Positions 30,485-41,689 of a stretch of DNA of 64,000 nucleotides are shown piece by piece (positions within the stretch are counted from its first letter, which is position 1; each line of letters starts with the position of its first letter). The notes beneath the pieces were generated by a model. It was not told the origin of the DNA. It did not search any database and saw only the letters and a list, made by a program, of their open reading frames with translations. The position numbers and the translations under genes were made by a program. The DNA is from JBQQPY01 sp052258065 (GTDB taxonomy: Bacteria; Pseudomonadota; Gammaproteobacteria; Enterobacterales; Enterobacteriaceae), in assembly GCA_052258065.1 (NCBI GenBank), contig JBQQPY010000002.1:1364001-1428000 (forward strand). Reading direction: 5' to 3'.

Positions 30485-30880
30485 GAATCGCTGTTTAGGT
30501 GGGCATGGATAGGGACATGTGCGTAGCATGAAGGTGCAAGCACTAAAACTAAAGCAAAAATCCTTTAAAAGCCATGACTCTCGTTATCTAAATTGCGATC
30601 TTCGTTATCTACATATAAATATAAAATATCGTTTATACACGCGAAATGAAACGTGACGACCTTATCTTATGCAGCCTCCACTAATCTAAGAACGCAGCTA
30701 ATGCATGATTTTTCTTGCGTGATCTTAATCAAGCGCGTCTAATAGCTATTCTAAAGAATTTACAGATTGTTTTTTGTCTTGCAAAATACTCAGACATCGG
30801 GGAATGGGCAGTAAAACTAGATTGCAGTTTATAAAATATTAATAAAAAATTAAACCTAAATCATGAATACCCTATGCTAC
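30485..30880 (+). mobile_element. IS481 fragment
   Basis: Resembles 3400-3800: the block encoding KLKQKSF, then LRYLHINIKY, and later the FTDCF-like catalytic part, with stops. The IS1595 tail sequence follows at 30895-30990. Confidence 0.55.
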
Positions 30881-31063
30881 AAGATAACAAGCAACCAGTC
30901 TTAGTGAGCTGTAACGTATTGATTTTATTTTTTTAATGTTCATTAATTTTTATATTTATTTTTTATTTAAGTGCAGAATCATGCTTATATTGATCAGATG
31001 ATGCATGAGTTTTAGCAGCAGCGAGAATGACAGCTAGAAAAAAGGGCTGCCGCTCTTTCTTTA

Positions 31064-31402
31064 TTAATCTTCTGTGTCGCTGTAGTCTTCTGCCACATCC
31101 ATCTGTGGTTTACCGCCGGAAAGGGTATGAAAACGCTTAGGGCGGCAAGTATGCTCTATATATTTGAACCAAACTTTCTCATGCTCGTTGGAAGGGGCGC
31201 GCCTACCCTGGAATACCGAAACAAACTGCCGTTCTTTATTGGTTGTGGGTTTCCGTTTCCCGCTATTTAGATCATTGTAGGCATGGCCGAAACGCTCTAA
31301 TAACTGAGCTTCTCGAATGGTAAAATGACCATGTCTGGAAAAACCACGAGGATAATTTTTATTATCAAAGTAACGATTAGAAGTAAAAAAGCTGTCCGCC
31401 AT
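31064..31402 (-). CDS. maoP: Macrodomain Ori protein MaoP (YifE)
   Basis: In E. coli, MaoP (YifE) acts with the site maoS to organise the Ori macrodomain. 112 residues, the family length, from ATG 31402 (MADSFFTSNRYFDN). Typical blocks: NYPRGFSRHGHFTIREAQLLER (conserved), and RPKRFHTLSGGKPQ near the C-terminus. Divergent from hdfR, as in E. coli. A likely promoter lies at 31451-31479. Retention of a macrodomain protein in such a degraded genome is notable. Confidence 0.94.
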   Translation of the reverse strand: MADSFFTSNRYFDNKNYPRGFSRHGHFTIREAQLLERFGHAYNDLNSGKRKPTTNKERQFVSVFQGRRAPSNEHEKVWFKYIEHTCRPKRFHTLSGGKPQMDVAEDYSDTED

Positions 31403-31441
31403 CTTGCGCGCTCCCATCTCTAACATAAGCCATTCTATTTT

Positions 31442-31479
31442 ATGGCGCGGAGTATTAGTTAGGGCTGACTTTCTGTAAA
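31442..31479 (-). promoter_or_regulatory. Candidate maoP promoter and possible maoS-like site
   Basis: On the - strand TTTACA (31479-31474) is followed after 16 bases by TAATAC (31457-31452), a plausible sigma-70 pair about 50 bases before the maoP start. The 17 bases 31442-31458 form a GC/AT block that could be the maoS site, which in E. coli lies next to maoP. I cannot confirm the maoS sequence from memory. Confidence 0.35.
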
Positions 31480-31521
31480 ACGAAATATTTTAATCATTAC
31501 AATAAATTTTTGGAGAATGCT

Positions 31522-32346
31522 GTGGATACGGAATTGCTGAAAACATTCTTGGAGGTAAGTCGTACCAGACATTTCGGACGAACGGCGGAAGCACTCTATC
31601 TAACTCAATCAGCGATCAGCTTTCGCATTCGTCAGCTGGAAACCCAGCTGGGCGTTAGCCTGTTTACCCGCCATAGAAATAATATTCGTCTAACCTCGGC
31701 GGGTGAACGCCTGTTGCCCTATGCAGAAAATCTGATAATCACCTGGCAGATCGCTAAACAGGAAGTGATGCGCTCTTTGCAGCACAATCCGCTGTCTATT
31801 GGCGCCAGCTCATCTTTATGGGAAGTGTGGCTAGGCGATTGGCTGAAAAATCTTTATAAACAGTGGCCAGATTTTCAGATAGAGGCGCGCATTGCGCTGC
31901 GGCAGAGGTTAATAAAAGAGCTGCACGAACGCCAGCTTGATTTATTAATTACTGCCGAAGCGCCGAAAATGGAGGAGTTAACTAGCCAACAGCTTGGCTG
32001 CTTCTCTCTGATGCTATACACCCATGCTAATGGCGGCGAGTCAGTAATTGACAAGCGTGTCTACATACAGCTTGAATGGGGTGCGGACTTTCATGCGCAT
32101 GAAAACCGGCTGCAGCTTAATCATCAGGCGCCGCTCGTTACCACTACCTCTGCGCAATTAACACGCCAGCTATTGCAGGTCACTACCGCCTGCGCCTTTT
32201 TGCCTAGCCATTGGGCGCAGCGGTTTCCCGATTTACACCCAGTTAGCGATATGCCAACAATCGTTCGCCCACTGTATGCGGTATGGCTGCAAAACAGCGA
32301 TCAGCGTTCGATAATTCGAAAATTGCTGCAAACCGCCGTGCTATAA
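31522..32346 (+). CDS. hdfR: LysR-type regulator HdfR
   Basis: LysR-family regulator; in E. coli HdfR represses the flagellar master operon flhDC. About 274 residues from GTG 31522 (VDTELLKTFLEVSRTRHFGR); E. coli has 279. Helix-turn-helix at about 17-60 (GRTAEALYLTQSAISFRIRQ), then the substrate-binding domain with ELHERQLDLLIT and the C-terminal LYAVWLQNSDQ. Ribosome site TGGAG lies 9 bases upstream. Divergent from maoP. The target system is probably absent in a non-motile symbiont, but that is inference. Confidence 0.93.
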   Translation: MDTELLKTFLEVSRTRHFGRTAEALYLTQSAISFRIRQLETQLGVSLFTRHRNNIRLTSAGERLLPYAENLIITWQIAKQEVMRSLQHNPLSIGASSSLWEVWLGDWLKNLYKQWPDFQIEARIALRQRLIKELHERQLDLLITAEAPKMEELTSQQLGCFSLMLYTHANGGESVIDKRVYIQLEWGADFHAHENRLQLNHQAPLVTTTSAQLTRQLLQVTTACAFLPSHWAQRFPDLHPVSDMPTIVRPLYAVWLQNSDQRSIIRKLLQTAVL

Positions 32347-32639
32347 CGACTCGTACAGCAACGGCCTTACCAGGCCTCAGTAATCAGTGATGCAGACAAA
32401 CGCCACTACGTTACCTTTTACACGACGCGGCAGCCTAAACGCGTTAATAAGCATTCAAAGCATACCGCCTATGCAGGTCACTTGACGATTAACCATTAAC
32501 GCTTTGTAGTCATAATCTAATCGCTGAATTAACTATTCTTTTGTGAAACACTGGCTCAAGCGGCTGGACTGGATATCATCCATGTGATTGCGCACTTCAA
32601 GCTATGCTTTTCAAGCTATCATCATAATGCTTCACTAAG

Positions 32640-33145
32640 AGGTTTCCGCTAGTCAGTTAGTTTTTCAAGCTATTCTTTTCCTCGCATACTGCTAATTGCA
32701 TAAAATAACGCTTAAAAAGCGCATATACTCCTACTGGGAGCGCAATCAGGAAACGACGACACTCACTACTAGTATGCGTCCATCTAAATTAAGTGTAACT
32801 AGGCTACTGGATAGATCAATGAACGGACATACTTTCCTTGCTTATCTAGAAGAGCGATTTGTCCTGAACTTGCTCCAAGCAATATCGTGATGATAAATAA
32901 TTTGGTTACTCATAAAATTGATAGTGTACGAGAAGTTGTTGAGGATAAAGATGCAATTCTTCTTTGCGGATTTAAATCTTATCGAATTTCGAGCTGAAAT
33001 CACTGCTGAGAAAATCTACAGCAAGAGCCGTTGATTCGCTGTAGAATATCATTGCCCAAGCTATTCAGTTATTTTCCCATAAGGATTGCGATAATTTTTA
33101 TCGCAACGGGATACAAACCGAAATAGACAAAAGTCCCCTAGAAAC
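32640..33145 (+). mobile_element. IS630 group 2 fragment
   Basis: + strand, C-terminal half: 32820-32880 reads MNGHTFLAYLEE, then a DNLxxHK-like region with stops, and an FADLNLIEF block near 32960 where intact relatives have SPDLNPIE. It ends near AAAAGT at 33140. Confidence 0.6.
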
Positions 33146-36100
33146 AAGGGGGCGCGTGCAAGCGCGATTCGATCGCGGCTAAGCGACACTAAAAATCAAA
33201 CTCTGCCGCTTTGGGTAAATAAGACACCCCTTGATGACAATAAGCTTTAATAAAATCAGTGCTAGGGTTCGCATGCCGGTGACGCATATTGAGATTGATA
33301 ATGCGCAAGCTGTTACCGGCACCCTGACCAGGCTAGCCCAGATGCTGATTTTTATCCGGGCTTGCTATAAAAAACAGCAAGATAGACGGTAGACAGACAT
33401 TAGACACGCACGATCATGCCGCGACACTCTGTGGCTAGGAAACCTAGCTAGTAGTGATAGTGGCGGGATTTTTAACCGATAACCGGATGCAGTGTTAAGC
33501 GTGATAGTACGGAACGAAGGGGACGGCAAAGACTGGGCTGCCGGCCTGGCGTTATCGGGGCAAGCATAACTCGGTACAGGATATCTGTCTTAATTATTAC
33601 GATGACTAGATGAAGCCGCGCAGATTAGCTGTGACTCTTGCTACACTAGCTGCCTAGCCGCCGAACTTTGGCTGGCAAGGAGTATTGCTGCACTTCGAGC
33701 GCTTAATACTACCGTATCGTCATGCCACCTGTAATCTAAAATTATTGAGCGAGGAGTTGCATAACAGCCAGAGAACGACCAAAATTTCTGATGATATCGC
33801 CTGAGTCTAGGCGAAATAACGCAGTTCGGCAAGATGCGAAATAATTTTCTGCTGACCTGTAGCGGTTTTCAGCGCACCCTCGATCCGCCCGATCTATGAG
33901 TAGCTATCCTGTGAGTTATGGGCTCACAATACTTCGGTCTCGATCCGGCACGTCCGCCGCAAACCCTACGCCTTCCGCGGCGGCAAGCTCCGACATTTTC
34001 TAACCGGCTGCGCTCTAATAAGCGTAATCGGCTGTTATATAATAACATCGTTACCAAGCCGGTCTGACCACGATAATATGCAGATTAAGCGGTAGATAAC
34101 CGCTTATGATACCAACGCCTATCGCGCTCTGGATTTGTCTTACCTATTCGACTCGAATACACTTCACCCACGCTTCCTTATCAACGGATAGCACGATGTT
34201 ACGATAGAGCTTAAAGCCAATTCCAGCAGAAACGCACATAATGAGCAACGCCTGGAAGAGTGGGAAAGAGTCCCTGACTGACGCAGGAGAAATCTCGGCT
34301 AAATTTACCGTAATTTACAGCCAGCACCTAGCGTAAGGAGAGAGCATAACCCATACTACAGCATAGAAACCCTAACGACGCACTACGAAATTGAAGGAGT
34401 ATTGCCGGATATCCCGCATATCCGAAGAACTATTCGCCGCCAACTAACTCTAGTCGACCGCCTGTTTACCGGCAACGGTAACGAATAACCGCGCATACAG
34501 ACGCTACCCTGCGAGCATTAACTGGCAAAAAAATTATTGATGCCGAGTTGTCCGCGGAACAGATAGCGTAAACGAATAACGACTCAGAGTTAGTTAGTAC
34601 GTTCACTGGCCGTAGTGGAGTTTAAACTACCGCGCCGGCAGGTAGCACGGTCAGGGAACCTTAATGCCCAGTTATCGCTGCGGAAACTGGAAAGCCTGTC
34701 GGCGCGTGATATCGCACGCGTTATAATCGTCTAGTATCTAAGCGGTAGCGTACTAGCCGGCCAGCCGGTGGCTAATGCAGAGCAACTTGATGCAGTATTA
34801 AAAAAATTGAGGAAGCAGTTCTAACACGGCCACCAAGTTAGGCATAAACTAGGCGCTTTCGCTGCCGTTAATCCGGATTTTCCTGCACTGCCAGCAAGCC
34901 ACTCAACTTTACAACGTGAGAGACTGATGGCGGAAAAAAGTCAACGCCTCTGTAATTGTTGACTTGCTTAGCAACCTGAGCCGGCAGGCGCGGCTGTTTG
35001 GTCAGAATCTGATCGGCACACGGTCTAAATTTTCGGGCGAATAGCCTGGAAAGTTAGCTTGACCTCTTAGGCCAGCAGGGACAGCGCAGCTTTAGTTGCC
35101 TATGCTTAGGGCTAGCGCCGTTGTCATCTGGCTGTGACTATCTAGAGATAGGCTTCAAAGCGATCTCTGGTATCTTGGTCCACGCGCTTGCCGGCAGCTG
35201 GCCGTGAGGCGGTGCTGTATAACCTGCAAAGCCCTTATTAACCCAGTTGTCGCAATGGGGAATACCCCTTTCGCTTAAATTTCCTGAACCATTAAGGTAA
35301 GGCCCAGATTAAAGCTGATCTGAAATAAGCGATACAGAATGCTAAGGACAGCCACCTGGGGATTGCAAGGGTGGCTCAGGAAAAAATCTCCAGCCTAGAG
35401 TTTTATATGATTCATAAAGAAGCGCGCTACTTTATTACGATTCTGGAAGAGAAGGAAGGGGTAATACGGCTAGAAGCTGCCAGAAGCACAGGGAGTTTCC
35501 ATTCAGCTTAAACAGATGTAGTCGCGCAAAAGCATGCAGGATCAGGACACGATGCTGACCGGCTAAGGCATTAATGTCTGTAATGTCTATAGCGCGCTAG
35601 TAGAAAAGATCGGCAAAAGCCGTAAGGAACTTACGATACAGGATGAAAGGATGACTTAGATCAAAATCTATGAAATTATTTTTCCAGACGCTACATGAGC
35701 AGGCTAAAGTCACGCAAAAGACGCCATGAATTTCTGGACAAGACTAATTTCCCAACTGGGACGGACATATCTGGCTATCAGGCAAGAATTCTTTTGGCCG
35801 ATCGGCGATAATTAAAACGGCAAAAAAGTAAAATTACAAAGCGACTTCACAGCAGCGCTTTGCGCGGTTCCGTAGTTTTTTTCTCTACGTGGTTTTCTGT
35901 GTTTACATATTAGTGTAGATTAACTCTTGTAACTCCTAAAGAACTGTTCACGTTTTATGCCCTAAGGGGCATCTAAACCGATTGAATATTTCTATAGATT
36001 TTCCGGCAGCCTTAAAAGGGGTAATCATACTTTCAGTATCGTTTACGATTTTTGTCAGTAAAAGTAATATGGCGACCGGTCTAATCTCTAACGATTGTGA

Positions 36101-37009
36101 TTGTCGCTAACTGGTTAGAATAATTGTTGTCAGATAGTCTGGTAGCAATTTGAAACTGATGCATAAGAGCCATTTAAAAAGATCAAAAGCGAGCTAGCAG
36201 ACTTTTTAGATTTTGCCGGGCCAAGCTCAAGAGAGCAGTTTACAGGACGCCTGGGTCAATAGACTGGCCAGTAGTTTCGTATTCGACAGCGCCTGACGAC
36301 GCGTTACGCTATTTAACAGTGCGGAGTTCATAGCGCCGTGCAAAATCGGCTACGGCGAAACCATTGATACACTCGGTAGACTCGCTGATAGATAGCTCGG
36401 GGCATGCCGGCGATTCACGTCATTTCGAAGTTGTCCGCTGTCAACATAGCAATAGCGCGTTCTACCTGGGGCTGGCGAGTACCATAGTATAGTATCCGTT
36501 TCGGGATTACCAGTAATGGCGTGGGCGCGGTAAGAATGCTAGTCAGTTTTCCCTGGCTTTGTACCGTTTTCAAAGGGTGTCACCGCGAAAGCAGTAAACT
36601 GTCCAGATAAACCTACTGACTCGCGTTATTGCGCCGCGTCTGCCTATTATAGGCGGTAACCTATTAATTAGATAGTTTCAGTTTAATCTCGATGCAGAAA
36701 AAAGGAAGATCACAACGTTAACACTGAATCCGCGCGAGGCATTTATCGTGCCAGCGAAAACGAAGCGCTAGGGAAGCAGGGTTAACTGCGCCGGATAGCC
36801 TGATACCTTCCTAGCTTAACTAGGAGAATAAAGTCAATAAGTAATATCTTACTGCAACGCTTTCTGAGCACGGTGATACGCGGGATCTGCCTGTTGTTGG
36901 AGTGCGGCGTACTGACCGGAGTGAGTTACGGCCTAAAAGCGCAAAGCGTCGAATTTACCGAGCTAGATGGCGCAACTTTTGATCAATGTTAATGATTTCT
37001 TTAGCTATG
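33146..37009. other. Eroded non-IS coding block, unidentified
   Basis: About 3.9 kb with higher GC than the IS debris and no match to the repeats. No long open frame. Short protein-like stretches recur on the + strand, for example HDVTIELKANSSRNAHNEQR (about 34195-34255), KLESLSARDIARV then GSVLAGQPVANAEQLDA (about 34685-34800), KISSLEFYMIHKEARYF (about 35380-35430) and RGICLLLECGVLTGVSYGL (about 36880-36935). The spacing suggests several decayed genes on one strand, such as a prophage, plasmid or secretion cluster. I recognise no family. Confidence 0.5.
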
Positions 37010-37049
37010 GCTACAGATACTGCACCCGCTACTTTTTACGTGTTAAGAT

Positions 37050-37925
37050 GCTAAAATGCTTTTAATCTATTCTAGTTCATTAACTAGTCACTCATCTATT
37101 TGCTTTAGGTGATTTTTTTATGAGGATTAAATGACACACTCTTAGATTAATAAATTATTATCTTGAATAATAGGATTAAATATTAATGCATATTCTGATT
37201 TTATGATGACACTTATACATGAGTCTTATGATCTAACGTTATCTAAAATAAAAGCTTTCCTTAAAAGTGCTTCCAGCATTCAAGCGAACCTTGCCGCTCT
37301 ATCACGCCTTTACCACCACATGATAACGTTTAAAAAAGATCGTACATGCCAATGAACAAGAGCGGTACGATGCAGTTCATAGTGTAAATTATGGTCTAAA
37401 GAAATTTCATATTCTCACTCGAGAAGCTTCTTCTCATTAACGGCAACAATGAAAATATGAGTAGATAAAAGGGCCGCAGTAGACGCAAGTAATAATTTCG
37501 GGCCTGAGATCCCAAACGCTCACTGGGAAATGACGACACCTACTCCTGGCATTGATTAAATTCAACTATGCTGCTCGATAATAAACCCACACACTTCCGT
37601 TGCGTATGTAGAACAGGTACGCGTTCCTAAACTGATACCAGAAAATATCGTGATAATTGATAGTTTGGATGCCTATAAAGTTGATGATGCACGAAAGGTT
37701 ATTGAGGCTAAAATTCACTTCTTTTTTATTTTCCGCCTTATTCGCCGGATTTAAATCTTATCGAGATAGCGTTTCCCGAGCGCTGAAGTTACTACTTAGA
37801 AAGCTGCATTTAAGAATCTTTGATTGACTGTGTAATGCGCTTGCTTAAGCTATTGAGTTAATTTTCCATAAAGATTGCTACAATTTTCACAGCAGAATAT
37901 AAACCAAAATAGATGAAAAGTGCTC
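37050..37925 (+). mobile_element. Decayed full-length IS630 group 2 copy
   Basis: About 875 bases on the + strand with a degenerate left end (TTTTAATCTATTCTAG) and a right end AAAAGTGCTC. It contains the reversed end of a group 1 element just before it (37010-37045). The coding region is broken by stops throughout. Confidence 0.6.
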
Positions 37926-37935
37926 AAGACCGCCT

Positions 37936-38316
37936 TTAACCTTGATGTATTTTAGGTGACTCAGAAGTCCATTAGCAGACAGCAAGACTCCTAGTTATAT
38001 AGACTAAAGTGATCAAAAGTAATTTATTATATGAATTAGTTTACCCTGCGCATTTCGCTTAGGAATGAGCTCAGACTCTTTTCTCTCTTCACCGCTGCGC
38101 TTTTAGCTCCCATGCTTTGTTATTGCTCTGAAACGCTGCTTTTATTAACGGCTTACTGTATGTTGCTATATCTTACTTGTAAGTTTACTATTTCGTTGTA
38201 GACTTAAATTAGCGAGGGATTGCTCTAAAACGCTATTTTAATAGCGAGGTACAGATTCAAAGCACGAAGGCCGGCAATAGACTTCTAAAATTAGCTTTAA
38301 AAGCTCATTGCCTATT
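37936..38316. other. Spacer upstream of ompA
   Basis: No gene. The ompA promoter should be here; I cannot single one out. The last part leads into the conserved ompA leader. Confidence 0.4.
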
Positions 38317-38339
38317 TGGATAATAACGAGGCACAAATA
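38317..38339 (+). promoter_or_regulatory. Conserved ompA translation-start leader
   Basis: TTGGATAATAACGAGGCACAAA just before the ompA ATG is nearly the same as the end of the E. coli ompA leader (GGATGATAACGAGGCGCAA), including the GAGG ribosome site. This decides the start at 38340. Confidence 0.7.
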
Positions 38340-39434
38340 ATGAAAAAAACAGCTATCGCACTTGCAGTAACACTGGCAAGTTTAGCAACTGTAGCACAAG
38401 CAGCTCCGAACGATAACACCTGGTACACTGGGGGAAAACTAGGTTGGTCCCAGTACCACGACACCGGTTTCTACGGTAACGGTTTCGACAACCGCATTAG
38501 CAACGGTTCCGTTCGTGATGACCAGGTAGGGGCGGGTACTTTCGTTGGCTATCAGGTAAACCAGTACCTTGGTTTTAAGCTAGGCTATGATTGGCTAACC
38601 CGCATGGCGTACAAAGGAAGGGTACACAACGGTGCTTTCAAAGCGCAAGGCATCTCTCTCGCCACAAAGCTAAGCTATCCGCTGACCGAAAACTTGGACC
38701 TCTACACACGTCTAGGCGCTATAGTATGGCGTGCTGATTCCCAAGGTGCTTACAACAAGGGCAAAGCAGGCCGTATAAGCGATCACGATAGCGGTGTTTC
38801 CATGCTGGCCGCTGCGGGTCTGGAATATGCCTGGACTAAAAATTGGGCTGTCCGTCTGGACTACCAGTGGATTAATAATATTGGTGATGCCAGTACCGTC
38901 GGCACCCGCCCTGACAACTCTATACTGGGCATAGGGCTGTCCTACCGTTTTGGCCAAGAGAAAGCGATTACCCTGGCTATGGGTGCGGATCCGGATCCGC
39001 ATTCGAATCCGGATCCGGTTATTCAGACTCAGAAATTCACGCTGAAATCTGACGTGCTGTTCAACTTTGATAAAGCAACACTGAAATCTGAAGGTCAAGC
39101 AGCGCTCGATCAGTTATACTCCCAGGTAAGCTCGATCGCTCAGAAAGACGGATCCCTTATCGTTCTGGGCTACACCGATCGAATCGGTTCCGACACCTAC
39201 AACCAGGAACTGTCTCAGGAGCGCGCTCAGAGCGTCACAAACTACTTAATTTCTAAAGGCATCTCTTCCGATAAGATTTCCGCACGCGGTATGGGTAACT
39301 CTAATCCAATTACTGTCAATACCTGTAACAGCGTAAAAGACCATGCCGCACTCATCAACTGCTTGGCTCCGGATCGTCGTGTAGAGATTGAGGTAAAAAG
39401 CATTAAAGACGCGGAAGCTAACCCGGAAACTTAA
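38340..39434 (+). CDS. ompA: Outer membrane protein A
   Basis: Major outer membrane beta-barrel protein that also anchors the membrane to peptidoglycan. 364 residues (E. coli 346). Signal peptide of 21 residues ending VAQA, cleaved before APNDN. Eight-stranded barrel follows (about 22-205). The Pro-rich hinge ADPDPHSNPDP at about 222-232 is encoded by repeated GGATCCG units. The C-terminal OmpA domain has LFNFDKATLKSEGQAALD and the peptidoglycan-binding region with SQERAQSV and APDRRVEIEV; two cysteines are kept. The 8 codons upstream of 38340 are the leader. Followed by a strong terminator. Confidence 0.96.
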   Translation: MKKTAIALAVTLASLATVAQAAPNDNTWYTGGKLGWSQYHDTGFYGNGFDNRISNGSVRDDQVGAGTFVGYQVNQYLGFKLGYDWLTRMAYKGRVHNGAFKAQGISLATKLSYPLTENLDLYTRLGAIVWRADSQGAYNKGKAGRISDHDSGVSMLAAAGLEYAWTKNWAVRLDYQWINNIGDASTVGTRPDNSILGIGLSYRFGQEKAITLAMGADPDPHSNPDPVIQTQKFTLKSDVLFNFDKATLKSEGQAALDQLYSQVSSIAQKDGSLIVLGYTDRIGSDTYNQELSQERAQSVTNYLISKGISSDKISARGMGNSNPITVNTCNSVKDHAALINCLAPDRRVEIEVKSIKDAEANPET

Positions 39435-39545
39435 GCTATGATGACACTATAAACCCCGATTCTGCGGCTTTATGAAAAAAATCAAGTGATTAAAATAAAA
39501 GTACTTATTTCATATTTTATCGACAAGTCGTGCACATCAAATACT

Positions 39546-39570
39546 AAAAGCCTCGGTTTCCGAGGCTTTT
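39546..39570. terminator. Rho-independent terminator between ompA and tkt
   Basis: AAAAGCCTCGG, three T, then CCGAGGCTTTT: an 11-bp perfect stem with A and T flanks. It can end transcription from both sides, which suits the convergent ompA and tkt genes. Confidence 0.9.
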
Positions 39571-39665
39571 CTTTAGTGCGCCGGGCATGACGCGTAGCCC
39601 CTTGACGGGTGCACTAACAAGAGCACTTGGACCGAAGAGGCTCTAGCTTGCGGTAAGGCAAAGAG

Positions 39666-41654
39666 TTATTTTAACAGTAAACGCGCTTTTCTCAGTACGT
39701 TATCGATAGTAAAGCCAAACACTTTAAACAACTCTTTCGCGGGCGCTGATTCACCGAATGTGGCCATGCCGACAATCTGCCCCTTTAGACCAACATACTT
39801 ATACCAGTAATCGGCGATACCGGCCTCAATGGCGATACGTGTCGTCAGGGCTTTCGGCAATACAGACTCGCGATATGCCTCGTCTTGTAAATCAAAGACA
39901 TCGGTGGATGGCAGCGATACTACGCGCACCTTGCGGCCTTCATCTTTTAACTGCTGATAAGCCGTCACGGCTAACTCTACTTCTGAACCGGTAGCAATAA
40001 AGATCAGTTCTGGTTGCCCGTCGCAGTCTTTAAGCACATAACCGCCGCGGGCAATATCCGCCAGCTGTTGCGCCGTACGATCCTGTTGCGTTAGATTCTG
40101 GCGAGACAGAATAAGCGCGGTAGGACCGTCGTGGCGCTCGATAGCTTTTTTCCAAGCGACCGCGGTTTCTACCTGGTCGCAGGGACGCCAGTTGCTCATA
40201 TTAGGTGTCATGCGAAGACTGACTAATTGCTCCACCGGCTGATGGGTCGGGCCGTCTTCACCCAGACCAATAGAGTCGTGGGTATAGACCATAATGTGGC
40301 GCACCTTCATAAGTGCTGCCATCCGCACCGCGTTGCGCGCATATTCGACGAACATCAGAAAGGTGGCTGTATAGGGCACGAAGCCGCCGTGATTGGCTAT
40401 GCCATTACCAATGGCCGTCATACCGAACTCGCGTACGCCGTAATGAATATAATTACCGGCCGGATCATCAATGATGGGGGTAGATTTCGACCAAATAGTC
40501 AAATTACTGGGTGCTAAATCGGCCGAACCGCCTAGAAATTCTGGCAGCATGGGACCAAAGGCTTCTAGCGTATTCTGCGAGGCTTTACGGCCAGCAATCT
40601 TCGCCGGACTTGCCTGGAGCTGCTCGATAATTTTCTTGCTCTTCTCATGCCAATTTTCCGGCAACTCGCCATTTATCCGACGCTTAAACTCGCGCGCCAA
40701 CTCGGGAAAAGTTTTTTCATAAGCAGAGAATTTATCATTCCAGGCTGTCTCTTTCTTTTTACCTGCGTCTTTCGCATCCCAACCCTTGTAGATTTCTGCT
40801 GGAATCACGAACGGGGGCTCGTTCCAGCCTAGCGCTTTGCGGGTAGCGGAGATTTCTTCATCTCCCAGAGGCGCGCCATGGGCACCGTGGGTGCCGGCTT
40901 TAGTCGGCGCGCCGAAAGCGATAACGGTTTTACAAATTAGCAGCGACGGCTTATCGATGACGGCGCTATCGATAGCAGCTTTGACGGAATTGCTGTCATG
41001 GCCGTCTACGCCGCGAACGACGTGCCAGCCATAGGATTCAAAACGGGCGGCGGTATCATCACTGAACCAGCCTTCAACGGCACCGTCGATAGAGATTCCA
41101 TTATTGTCGTAGAATGCCATCAATTTTCCTAGCTTCAAGGTGCCAGCTAGCGAGCATGCTTCATGAGAGATACCTTCCATCATGCAGCCATCGCCGAGAA
41201 AGACATAGGTGTAATGATCGACGATATCATAGCCTGAGCGGTTGAACTGCGCCGCCAGCGTGCGTTCGCCAATCGCCAGACCGACCGCGTTGGCAATGCC
41301 CTGACCCAGCGGCCCGGTCGTGGTTTCCACACCATCAGTATGGCCGTATTCCGGATGCCCTGGTGTTTTAGATCCCAGCTGTCGGAAGTTTTTTAATTCT
41401 TCCATCGGTAGATTATATCCGGTAAGGTGCAACAGGCTGTAGAGCAGCATCGAACCGTGACCGTTAGAAAGAACAAAACGGTCGCGGTCTGCCCATTTCG
41501 GGTTAGACGGATTATGCTTCATGTAATCACGCCACAGGACTTCGGCAATGTCTGCCATGCCCATTGGCGCGCCGGGATGGCCGGAATTAGCTTTTTGCAC
41601 AGCGTCCATGCTTAATGCACGGATAGCGTTAGCAAGCGCTTTTCTTGATGTCAT
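39666..41654 (-). CDS. tkt: Transketolase
   Basis: Thiamine-diphosphate enzyme of the non-oxidative pentose phosphate pathway. 662 residues (E. coli 663-667). ATG 41654 is preferred (MTSRKALANAIRALSMDAV), with GGAG 8 bases upstream; the frame also opens at TTG 41666. Thiamine-diphosphate site GDGCMMEGISHEACSLAGT with DNNGISIDG; the catalytic-domain HDSIGLGEDGPTHQPVEQ is intact. The C-terminus ends KARLLLK. A talA relic lies just upstream on the same strand, so this may correspond to the E. coli tktB locus, although the protein alone cannot separate tktA from tktB. Confidence 0.95.
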   Translation of the reverse strand: MTSRKALANAIRALSMDAVQKANSGHPGAPMGMADIAEVLWRDYMKHNPSNPKWADRDRFVLSNGHGSMLLYSLLHLTGYNLPMEELKNFRQLGSKTPGHPEYGHTDGVETTTGPLGQGIANAVGLAIGERTLAAQFNRSGYDIVDHYTYVFLGDGCMMEGISHEACSLAGTLKLGKLMAFYDNNGISIDGAVEGWFSDDTAARFESYGWHVVRGVDGHDSNSVKAAIDSAVIDKPSLLICKTVIAFGAPTKAGTHGAHGAPLGDEEISATRKALGWNEPPFVIPAEIYKGWDAKDAGKKKETAWNDKFSAYEKTFPELAREFKRRINGELPENWHEKSKKIIEQLQASPAKIAGRKASQNTLEAFGPMLPEFLGGSADLAPSNLTIWSKSTPIIDDPAGNYIHYGVREFGMTAIGNGIANHGGFVPYTATFLMFVEYARNAVRMAALMKVRHIMVYTHDSIGLGEDGPTHQPVEQLVSLRMTPNMSNWRPCDQVETAVAWKKAIERHDGPTALILSRQNLTQQDRTAQQLADIARGGYVLKDCDGQPELIFIATGSEVELAVTAYQQLKDEGRKVRVVSLPSTDVFDLQDEAYRESVLPKALTTRIAIEAGIADYWYKYVGLKGQIVGMATFGESAPAKELFKVFGFTIDNVLRKARLLLK

Positions 41655-41689
41655 TAGATGCTCCAAAGATTACGGTTTTATCGCTAAAG

